DNA from: Acetobacteraceae bacterium
Lineage (GTDB): Bacteria > Pseudomonadota > Alphaproteobacteria > Acetobacterales > Acetobacteraceae
Direction of reading: 5' to 3'
DNA length: 64,000 nt
Assembly: GCA_039613835.1 (NCBI GenBank)
Contig: CP154827.1
Coordinates: forward strand, 1,838,001-1,902,000
The position numbers and the translations under genes are program-made. The number at the start of each line of letters is the position of its first letter. Positions within the stretch are counted from its first letter, which is position 1. The notes beneath the pieces were generated by a model. It saw only the letters and a program-made list of their open reading frames with translations, did no database searches and was not told the origin of the DNA. This document shows positions 57,385 to 64,000 of this stretch, one piece after another.

Positions 57385-58515
57385 ATGAATCGTTCTCCCG
57401 CGACCAAAGAAGCGCAAGATACGTCGGCAACACACCTCTTCACAGTGGAACATTCTGCCAACCCGCTTGACGATGCGACGCGGGAGGCCGCTCTCGAAAA
57501 CCCCAAATTCGGCAGTCACTTCACCGATCACATGGCGATCGTGTCGTACACGGCGGAGCGTGGCTGGCATGACGCCATGATCTGCCCGCGCCGCCCCCTG
57601 ATGTTGGACCCGGCAGCGGCCGTTCTTCATTATGGTCAGGAAATCTTTGAAGGAATGAAGGCGTATCGCACGCAGCACGGCGATATTGTCACGTTTCGCC
57701 TCAGGGAAAATGCGCGGCGCTTCCGGGATTCCGCCCGGCGTATGGCCATGCCGGAACTCCCGGAAAAGCTGTTTATGCAGAGCCTGGAGTCGCTCATGGC
57801 GTGTGACCATGCATGGGTGCCGCAGGGCAGGGGGCAAAGCCTCTATATAAGGCCGTTCATGATCGCGACCGAGGCGCTTCTGGGCGTGCGCCCGGCACGG
57901 GAATATCAGTTCATCGTGATCGCCACCCCCGCCGGAAATTACTTCGACAAAGCCTGCGTCGATATATGGGTGACGGAACATTTTGCGCGCGCGGCAATGG
58001 GCGGAACGGGCGCTGCCAAATGCGGCGGGAATTACGCCGCAGGGCTGATGGCGCAGCGTGAAGCGACAGAACAGGGCTGCGATCAGGTCCTGTTTCTCGA
58101 TGCGGCCACACGTCGACATGTAGAGGAGTTAGGGGGGATGAATGTCGTATTCGTGCGCGATGACAATACCCTTGTCACGCCACGTCTGACGGGCACAATC
58201 CTGCCAGGTATCACCCGCGATGCCATCACCACCATCGCCTCCTACCTCAATCTCGCAGTGGAAGAGACGCAGATCGCGATTGACGATATCTTTGAAGGCG
58301 CGCAATCCGGGCGTTACCGAGAGGCTTTTGCCTGCGGCACGGCGGCGGTGGTTAGCCCGATCGGGCGGTTGAAACGTCGGGACCATATGGTCAGCTTTGG
58401 AGACGGGGAAAATCCCGGGCCGGTCACATCGTCCATTCTTGAAAATTTGACGGATATCCAATATGGGCGCAAGCCAGACCCCTATGGTTGGGTTGAGACC
58501 CTATACTGCGCTTAG
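57385..58515 (+). CDS. ilvE: Branched-chain amino acid aminotransferase
   Basis: PLP-dependent class IV aminotransferase for Leu, Ile and Val, 376 residues, of the longer (BCAT II) type. The PLP lysine is in GTGAAKCGGNYAAGL (about 213-227). EIFEGMKAYRTQHGDIVTFR and LYIRPFMIATEALLGVRPAR are family blocks. An in-frame GTGAAGC...-free, clean frame is kept to the end, PYGWVETLY. It has its own leader after the rpsI terminator. It is followed nine bases later by folP. Confidence 0.93.
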   Translation: MNRSPATKEAQDTSATHLFTVEHSANPLDDATREAALENPKFGSHFTDHMAIVSYTAERGWHDAMICPRRPLMLDPAAAVLHYGQEIFEGMKAYRTQHGDIVTFRLRENARRFRDSARRMAMPELPEKLFMQSLESLMACDHAWVPQGRGQSLYIRPFMIATEALLGVRPAREYQFIVIATPAGNYFDKACVDIWVTEHFARAAMGGTGAAKCGGNYAAGLMAQREATEQGCDQVLFLDAATRRHVEELGGMNVVFVRDDNTLVTPRLTGTILPGITRDAITTIASYLNLAVEETQIAIDDIFEGAQSGRYREAFACGTAAVVSPIGRLKRRDHMVSFGDGENPGPVTSSILENLTDIQYGRKPDPYGWVETLYCA

Positions 58516-58523
58516 AGGAGCTT

Positions 58524-59447
58524 ATGGCGTCAGACTTGCCGATGTCGCGCCCATTTCCGCACGAGCCGCCCATGCCAAAGCACGACATGATGTTCGCGCA
58601 AGCATCGACGCGGGAGGCGCTTGGGCGCCAGATTATGCGCGCCCATCGCGGCGCGTCGGCACCGCTGATTATGGGCATCCTCAACGCGACGCCGGACTCC
58701 TTCTCGGATGGCGGTGTCTACACACAGGAAGCATCGGCCGCTCAGCACGCTTTGACAATTGCGCAGGAGGGGGCGGCCATCATCGATATCGGTGGCGAGT
58801 CGACCCGCCCTGATTCCAGTCCGGTCTCGCTGGAGACGGAGCGCGCCCGTATCTCCGCCATTCTTGAGGCGTCCGTCCGGACAGGCTGCGCCGTATCCTG
58901 CGACACCTATAAACCCGACATTGCACGTTATGCCGTGCAGGCCGGGGCGGTCATGATCAACGACGTGGGCGGGACGTCCATCGACCCGGCAATGACATTA
59001 GTTGCCGCTGAAACTAGCGCCTTCATCGTCATCATGCATGGGTTGCGTGAGACGGCGGACGGTAACGTCACGGACGCTCTCTCTATCTTTTTTGAGAAAG
59101 CCATCAACGGAGCCCGTTCGGCTGGCGTCGCCTCCGAGAGGATCATTCTTGACCCGGGTATCGGCTTTAATAAGTCGGACGCACAAAATATTGCATGTTT
59201 CGATGCCCTGCCGGCTTTGCGACAACGTTTCGATTTGCCGCTTCTCGTCGGCATTTCCCGTAAATCCATCCTGGGCCGCCTGACAGGGCGTGATGTGCAG
59301 GGCCGCCTTCCGGCCTCCCTGGCGGCGGCGACCATTGCGGCGCGTCAAGGTGCGGCGATCATCCGGGTGCATGATGTGGCGCCGCATGTTGACGCGATGC
59401 GTGTCACCCACGCTCTGAGCGTGGTCACTTCAGGGCGTCACGGATGA
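58524..59447 (+). CDS. folP: Dihydropteroate synthase
   Basis: Condenses p-aminobenzoate with hydroxymethyl-dihydropterin pyrophosphate in folate synthesis. DHPS signatures are present: IMGILNATPDSFSDGG, IIDIGGESTRPDSSPVS, VMINDVGGTSIDPAM, IILDPGIGFNKSDAQN and VGISRKSILGRLTG. The first 40 residues are not part of the TIM barrel, so a later start (for example ATG 58572) is possible. The stop overlaps folBK (ATGA). Confidence 0.95.
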   Translation: MASDLPMSRPFPHEPPMPKHDMMFAQASTREALGRQIMRAHRGASAPLIMGILNATPDSFSDGGVYTQEASAAQHALTIAQEGAAIIDIGGESTRPDSSPVSLETERARISAILEASVRTGCAVSCDTYKPDIARYAVQAGAVMINDVGGTSIDPAMTLVAAETSAFIVIMHGLRETADGNVTDALSIFFEKAINGARSAGVASERIILDPGIGFNKSDAQNIACFDALPALRQRFDLPLLVGISRKSILGRLTGRDVQGRLPASLAAATIAARQGAAIIRVHDVAPHVDAMRVTHALSVVTSGRHG

Positions 59448-60307
59448 CGGTCGCCACGATCAGTCTTGAAGGCCTCACTTTTGAAGCGCGCCACGGCGTG
59501 TTTGAGGAGGAGCAGCGCAACGGACAGACATTCCTCGTCGATGTGACGCTGAGCGTTGTGGTCGATGATGCGATACGCGACGACGATTATGAAAAAACCG
59601 TCTGTTATGCTGAAGTGACGGATTGCATTGCGGACATCATGACGACGCGACCCTATCGACTGATTGAGACAGTGGCGGATCGCACGGCGCGCGCCTTATT
59701 ATCGCGTTTTGAAAAAATCAATGCAGTGACATTGCGCGTGTCGAAACCCGACGCCCCCATCAAAGCCACCTTTGAAAATGTCTCCGTCATGGTGACGCAT
59801 CATCGAATGCGACCGGTCGGGTTTTCTTTCGGGAGTAACCAGGGCGCACGGGCTGAAATTCTGCATGACGCGATCACGCGCCTTGGGCTGGAGGACGGGG
59901 TGCAGGTCACCGCGATTTCTCCCTTATATGAGACGCAACCCTGGGGGAAAACGGATCAGCCCGCCTTCCTCAATCTCTGCGTGGTTGGGCGCACGCGACT
60001 TATGCCGCATGCATTGCTACGCCTCTGTAAAGAAACAGAGCGCCAATTGGGCCGTATGCCGGGAGGGCGCTGGGGGCCAAGGCCGATCGATATTGATCTT
60101 CTCTTTGTCGGGGATTTTCATGTGCAGGATCATTTATTGACTCTGCCACACGCGCATTTGTCGAAGCGAGCCTTTGTCCTCGTCCCGTTGGCGGATATTG
60201 CCGCTGATGTGAAGATTTCTGGCAAAATCGTGCACCAATTGCTAAATGAACTGCATCGAGAAGCTGGCGATGTCCGCCCCTATCGTCAATTTGAGGATGA
60301 CGCATGA
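59444..60307 (+). CDS. folBK: Fused dihydroneopterin aldolase / HPPK (FolB-FolK)
   Basis: A bifunctional 287-residue protein. Residues 1-120 are FolB ([54 protein letters not shown]). Residues from about 125 are FolK, the pyrophosphokinase ([40 protein letters not shown], and Mg-binding [14 protein letters not shown]). It makes successive substrates for FolP. ATGA overlaps with folP and folE show tight coupling. FolB-FolK fusions are known from some bacteria and eukaryotes. Confidence 0.93.
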   Translation: MTVATISLEGLTFEARHGVFEEEQRNGQTFLVDVTLSVVVDDAIRDDDYEKTVCYAEVTDCIADIMTTRPYRLIETVADRTARALLSRFEKINAVTLRVSKPDAPIKATFENVSVMVTHHRMRPVGFSFGSNQGARAEILHDAITRLGLEDGVQVTAISPLYETQPWGKTDQPAFLNLCVVGRTRLMPHALLRLCKETERQLGRMPGGRWGPRPIDIDLLFVGDFHVQDHLLTLPHAHLSKRAFVLVPLADIAADVKISGKIVHQLLNELHREAGDVRPYRQFEDDA

Positions 60308-60927
60308 CGAAAACCCTTGCCGCGCGCACGTCCGCGCCTGCGCTGAGCACCATTGAGGTGCCGGAAGATGCGACGAAAATCATTGAGCGGGCTGTGCGCG
60401 ACATTCTGGGCGCTATCGGTGAATCGCCGGATCGGGAAGGTCTGTCGGAAACACCCGCCCGTGTTGCGCGCATGTATCAGGAAGTGTTCAGCGGCCTGGT
60501 GGAAGACCCATGCGACCACCTGCAAAAGGTGTTCAAGGCGGATCAGCATGATGAAATGGTGGTGGTGCGCGATATTGGTTTCCACTCCATGTGTGAGCAT
60601 CACCTCCTGCCATTTTTCGGTAAGGCGCATATTGCCTACCTACCGTCGGAAGGTTGCCTGACCGGCCTCAGCAAGCTGGCGCGCGCCGTCAGCGTCCTGT
60701 CCCGTCGACCTCAATTGCAGGAGCGTCTGACGGCGCAGATCGCTAGAGCGATTGAAGACGCTTTGAAGCCGCAAGCGATCCTCGTCGTTGTGGAGGCTGA
60801 GCATATGTGTATGGCGATGCGCGGCGTGAAAAGCGCCGGCAGCCGAACGCTGACCTCCGTCGCACGCGGCTTGTGGCGGCATGATGCAACGGCGCGGGCG
60901 GAGGTGGCGGTGCTTCTGCGCCCCTGA
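60304..60927 (+). CDS. folE: GTP cyclohydrolase I
   Basis: First enzyme of the folate pathway, converting GTP to dihydroneopterin triphosphate. It has 207 residues with [20 protein letters not shown], the zinc ligands in [20 protein letters not shown], and [18 protein letters not shown], in which the catalytic His/Gln region is conserved. Last gene of the fol operon. Confidence 0.96.
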   Translation: MTKTLAARTSAPALSTIEVPEDATKIIERAVRDILGAIGESPDREGLSETPARVARMYQEVFSGLVEDPCDHLQKVFKADQHDEMVVVRDIGFHSMCEHHLLPFFGKAHIAYLPSEGCLTGLSKLARAVSVLSRRPQLQERLTAQIARAIEDALKPQAILVVVEAEHMCMAMRGVKSAGSRTLTSVARGLWRHDATARAEVAVLLRP

Positions 60928-61059
60928 AGCAGGCCCTCAATCCCGCGCTCTACCCTCCCGCAAAGGCTTGCCAGGCCGCTGTTGCGGTGCGTGATGGGAA
61001 ATGTCGATAAGACAATCCTCATTGCTTCCGGTGCCTGAGCTGACTATTGTGCACACGTT

Positions 61060-62205
61060 ATGTATCCGACTTCATCCGTGACAAACCCGCCGCCACCCGC
61101 GTCGGCTCTGGCCCCTATCGCGCTGGGCAGCGTGCGCATTGAGGTGCCTGTTATCCTGGCGCCCATGTCGGGCGTGACGGATCTGCCTTTCCGCCAGCTT
61201 GCGCGAGAGTTGGGTGCGGGCCTCGTCATATCGGAGATGATCGCTTCCTGGGCGATGATCCGGGAAAATGAAAATACATTCCGCACGACGCGCATGGCAG
61301 ATAACGGTCCCAACGCGGTGCAACTTGCGGGTTGTGAGGCGGAGGCCATGGCCGAGGCGGCGAAATTATCGGTCGATCAAGGCGCGGACATTATCGATAT
61401 TAATTTCGGGTGCCCCGTCAAAAAAGTGGCTGTCGGGCAGTCAGCCGGTTCTGCCTTGATGCGGGATGAGGTCAGGGCCGCACGCCTGCTCGAAGCAACT
61501 GTCAAAGCCGTCAACGTGCCGGTCACCCTCAAAATGCGCATGGGGTGGGACCATACCAGCCTCAACGCCCCGCGCCTGGCACGCATCGCGCAGAAAGCCG
61601 GGATCAGGATGATCACCGTCCATGGGCGGACGCGGCAGATGTTTTATAATGGCCGGGCAGACTGGTCATTCGTTCGTCAGGTTAAAGATGCGGTCGATAT
61701 TCCCGTGATCGTCAATGGTGACATTATTTCCGTGGCCGATGCCCGGCAGGCTCTGGCGCTGTCCGGCGCGGATGGTGTCATGGTCGGGCGGGGCTGTTAT
61801 GGCCGTCCGTGGCTCCCCGCGCAGATTGGCGCGGCCCTGACGACCGGCCAGATCATGCCGGATCCTTCACTGGAGGAAGAGAAAGCGATCATTCTGAGGC
61901 ATTACGCCAAAATGCTTGCACATTTCGGGGAGCAGTCGGGCCTTCGCCTCGCGCGGAAGCATATCTCATGGTATTCTGTCGGTTTGCCCTCCTCAGCGCA
62001 ATTCCGTGCCACGATCAACCGAATCGACTCGGGAAGAGAGGCTTTGCGACTGATTAACGCATTTTACGATAATGCAATCATGTCCGGCGCGTGTCGTCGA
62101 CGTGATGAGGACACCGATTCACCCGGGCCCGCCGACCCGGACATGACGGCACAAATGAAGCCGCTTATGTCTCGGGACGCATTTTCGGCTGACCTCAGTC
62201 TATGA
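61060..62205 (+). CDS. dusB: tRNA-dihydrouridine synthase (NifR3/DusB)
   Basis: FMN enzyme that reduces uridines in the tRNA D-loop; 381 residues. [20 protein letters not shown] at the N-terminus, catalytic Cys in [20 protein letters not shown], and [20 protein letters not shown] with [12 protein letters not shown] (FMN phosphate site) are clear. The C-terminal tail (from about 345) is not conserved. In alphaproteobacteria this gene heads the ntrB-ntrC-ntrY-ntrX locus, which agrees with what follows except that ntrB is missing. Confidence 0.95.
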   Translation: MYPTSSVTNPPPPASALAPIALGSVRIEVPVILAPMSGVTDLPFRQLARELGAGLVISEMIASWAMIRENENTFRTTRMADNGPNAVQLAGCEAEAMAEAAKLSVDQGADIIDINFGCPVKKVAVGQSAGSALMRDEVRAARLLEATVKAVNVPVTLKMRMGWDHTSLNAPRLARIAQKAGIRMITVHGRTRQMFYNGRADWSFVRQVKDAVDIPVIVNGDIISVADARQALALSGADGVMVGRGCYGRPWLPAQIGAALTTGQIMPDPSLEEEKAIILRHYAKMLAHFGEQSGLRLARKHISWYSVGLPSSAQFRATINRIDSGREALRLINAFYDNAIMSGACRRRDEDTDSPGPADPDMTAQMKPLMSRDAFSADLSL

Positions 62206-62279
62206 AACAGGGCTCGATCCATGGCGCTCATCCCAACGCAACATCCATCTGCGCCATTTCCTGACATGGGCTCACCTTT

Positions 62280-63242
62280 ATGACGCCGTCCGGTGCTTCG
62301 CCTGCCGGTTTCGGTGCAGCGCCATTGATGGACCGCGCCACTTATCTTGCGCATCACTGGGTTGGCGCTTCCGAACCGACTGAATTTCTACGTGCATCAT
62401 TAGAGCGCCTCCTGGACGCCCCTGACCCCGTCCTCATCCATGGGGAGTGCGGCGTCGGACGGACTTTTGTGGCGCGGCTTCTCCATGCCTTTCTGGACCC
62501 GGTAAAATCGTGGCGCATCATCAGCCCGGGTGAGGATCTCTCCCGCTGTCTGAATGGTATGGGTGAAGGTGTGCTCTTCCGGGAGATTGAGGCTTTCTCC
62601 CTTGATGAGCAGGATGCCATCGCCCACTGGCTTGAAAATCGGCCTCAGGCCAAAGTGCGGATCTTCGCGACATCGGGGCTGACGTCCAATCAGGTGCGGC
62701 AGCATGTTTTTATCCATGAAAAGCTTGCCGCCACTTTTCTTCCCTGCCTGGTAGAGGTACCGCCACTTCGCGCCCGGCTTGAAGATATTCCGGCGCTTTG
62801 CCAGGCCTGGGAAAAGATCGAGATGCTCTCAGGTCGACGCTTGTCGTCAGATGCCATTGCGTGGTGTCAGGCGCGGCATTGGCCAGGCAATATCCGCCAT
62901 TTGCGTCACGTTTTAGGCCGCGCGGCGCGCGTCAGCGGGGAGAGGATCTTGACGCGTGAGACGCTGGCAGAATCCGACGATGCGTGCAGCGCCGCCTATG
63001 CACGCCCGGCCCAGACCATTGAAGACCTCGTCAAGCGCTACGTGGATATGCTGGTCGGGGATGGGCGCGATGCGGGCAATGTCCATACGCGCATCATTGC
63101 GGAGGTTGAGCGTCCGATGATCCGGCGCATTTTAGAGGTCACGGGTAAGAACCAGCTTCGCGCGGCGCAGCTTCTCGGGCTTAATCGCAATACGTTGCGC
63201 AAAAAACTCAAATCGCTCGATATCATGCTGGATCAGCTCTGA
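62280..63242 (+). CDS. Shortened NtrC-like regulator without receiver domain
   Basis: This 320-residue protein occupies the ntrC position. It lacks the about 120-residue receiver domain. The AAA+ region is worn: Walker A is GECGVGRTF (Arg for Lys), there is no GAFTGA loop for sigma-54 contact, and Walker B reads GVLFREIEAF. WPGNIRHLRHVLGRAARVSG and the C-terminal Fis-type helix-turn-helix (NQLRAAQLLGLNRNTLRKKL) are well kept. The frame is intact. It overlaps ntrY by one base. It probably binds DNA but cannot activate sigma-54 polymerase in the usual way. Confidence 0.82.
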   Translation: MTPSGASPAGFGAAPLMDRATYLAHHWVGASEPTEFLRASLERLLDAPDPVLIHGECGVGRTFVARLLHAFLDPVKSWRIISPGEDLSRCLNGMGEGVLFREIEAFSLDEQDAIAHWLENRPQAKVRIFATSGLTSNQVRQHVFIHEKLAATFLPCLVEVPPLRARLEDIPALCQAWEKIEMLSGRRLSSDAIAWCQARHWPGNIRHLRHVLGRAARVSGERILTRETLAESDDACSAAYARPAQTIEDLVKRYVDMLVGDGRDAGNVHTRIIAEVERPMIRRILEVTGKNQLRAAQLLGLNRNTLRKKLKSLDIMLDQL

Positions 63243-64000
63243 TGGCGGGTTGGTCCCTGGCGCCTTATTTACGGGGTCGATGGCAGAGCCTGCTCTCGCT
63301 CGTCACAAGATTGCAGACCGCGTTGATCCTGATCGTCACGTCGATTGTCCTGGTTTCAACGACATTCATCGTGCTGGCGGGGGGGATGTCAATCACGCAT
63401 CGCCCCGAAATTGAGGGGATGATTTTCCTCCTCGATATTATCGTGCTGGCCTTTCTCACGATGACGATCGTGTCACGCCTGCGCAAAATGCTTTCGGAGC
63501 GGAGGACAGGCCTCGCCGGGGCGCGCCTGCATGTGCGGTTGATCGCCCTTTTCGGTGTTGTCTCGGTTGCGCCTGCTGTCGTGATCGGGACAATCGCGGC
63601 ACTGTTTTTCCATTTCGGGGTGCAGATCTGGTTTTCCAACCGCGTCAATCTGGCCTTGAGCGAAGCACGCGACGTCGCGGCGGGTTATTTGCAGGAGCAT
63701 AATGAAAATATCCGTACGGAGGCCTTCGCGATGGCGAACCAACTCATCATCGCGGAAAATGACGATATGCTCCGCCACGGTGCCTATGCGCCCCTCAGTA
63801 GCGGGGAGACGGGTCATTATGAGATCGATTTCCTGCATAATGCGGCGCAATTAGCATCCATTTTGGATTTCGAGGCGACAGAACGTGGCCTGACGGAGGC
63901 TGTTGTCTATGATGCCTTTACCGAAAAGGTCGTGGCGTCGGGGGGCTGGCCGCGTTACAGGGGCGCACCTTTAAATTGCCGCCGAAAGAAACCACGTCCC
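63242..64000 (+). CDS. ntrY: Nitrogen-regulation sensor kinase NtrY, N-terminal part (possible frameshift near window end)
   Basis: Starts at ATG 63242, overlapping the ntrC-like stop, and runs off the window. It has the NtrY sensor layout: transmembrane helices (TALILIVTSIVLVSTTFIVL, GMIFLLDIIVLAFLTMTIVS, LIALFGVVSVAPAVVIGTIA) followed by a periplasmic domain. At a G6 run (63940-63945) the frame switches. The next frame, LAALQGRTFKLPPKETTS, fits the family better than the open one, so one G seems to be missing. The kinase domain lies outside the window. Confidence 0.8.
   Translation, partial: MAGWSLAPYLRGRWQSLLSLVTRLQTALILIVTSIVLVSTTFIVLAGGMSITHRPEIEGMIFLLDIIVLAFLTMTIVSRLRKMLSERRTGLAGARLHVRLIALFGVVSVAPAVVIGTIAALFFHFGVQIWFSNRVNLALSEARDVAAGYLQEHNENIRTEAFAMANQLIIAENDDMLRHGAYAPLSSGETGHYEIDFLHNAAQLASILDFEATERGLTEAVVYDAFTEKVVASGGWPRYRGAPLNCRRKKPRP

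Overview
The window looks like chromosomal DNA of an acetic acid bacterium (Acetobacteraceae, Alphaproteobacteria). The evidence is the gene content (zwf paired with a GH15 glucoamylase-like gene, NodT-type outer-membrane proteins, an aerobic cob locus, the nifR3/dusB-ntr locus) and the moderately GC-rich base composition. The genus is not certain. No rRNA, CRISPR array or intact transposase was seen.

Layout. 1-4512: end of an efflux outer-membrane gene, then zwf and a GH15 gene. 4634-19262: one compact operon for NADH:quinone oxidoreductase (complex I), nuoA-B-CD-E-F-G-H-I-J-K-L-M-N, in the E. coli-type arrangement with fused NuoCD and a NuoG that carries the extra N7 cluster cysteines. All thirteen frames are open. 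19277-25818: an aerobic cobalamin (corrin ring) locus, cobG-H-I-J / cobK / cobL-E-M, in which every gene except cobE is broken. 26093-29321: a decayed iron-uptake locus of the Fiu/PiuA type (TonB receptor, Sel1-repeat protein, PiuC-type hydroxylase). 29322-31675: an AT-rich foreign island holding a broken AAA ATPase plus DUF4435 pair that resembles PARIS-type phage defence. 31829-33741: an Rrf2 regulator, cupin and epimerase operon with a promoter that predicts a leaderless mRNA. 34042-41120: a type I restriction locus with a remnant hsdM, a second damaged hsdM, a half-size hsdS, an intact nuclease-like DUF5655 gene and a damaged hsdR. 41398-42178: an Arc-like gene and tRNA-Leu.

42226-49256: a YgjP-type remnant, YcgN, remains of a polyamine-type ABC transporter (including an ATPase-like protein whose ATP-binding motifs are all lost), small membrane proteins, and a DUF1656-HlyD-NodT efflux set without its FUSC pump. 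49390-64000: mostly housekeeping: DnaJ-like protein, POT peptide transporter, damaged mgtC, tRNA-His, two cell-envelope/SDR genes, rplM-rpsI with a clear terminator, ilvE, the folate operon folP-folBK-folE, and dusB followed by a shortened NtrC-like regulator and the start of ntrY.

How it fits together. Energy metabolism, translation and folate genes are intact, while B12 synthesis, siderophore uptake, restriction, phage defence and polyamine uptake are decaying. Several lesions lie in homopolymers, so some could be sequencing errors. Others are nonsense codons, lost start codons, in-frame deletions and active-site substitutions, which homopolymer error does not explain. The simplest reading is a lineage under relaxed selection, for example host-associated, that is losing accessory functions.
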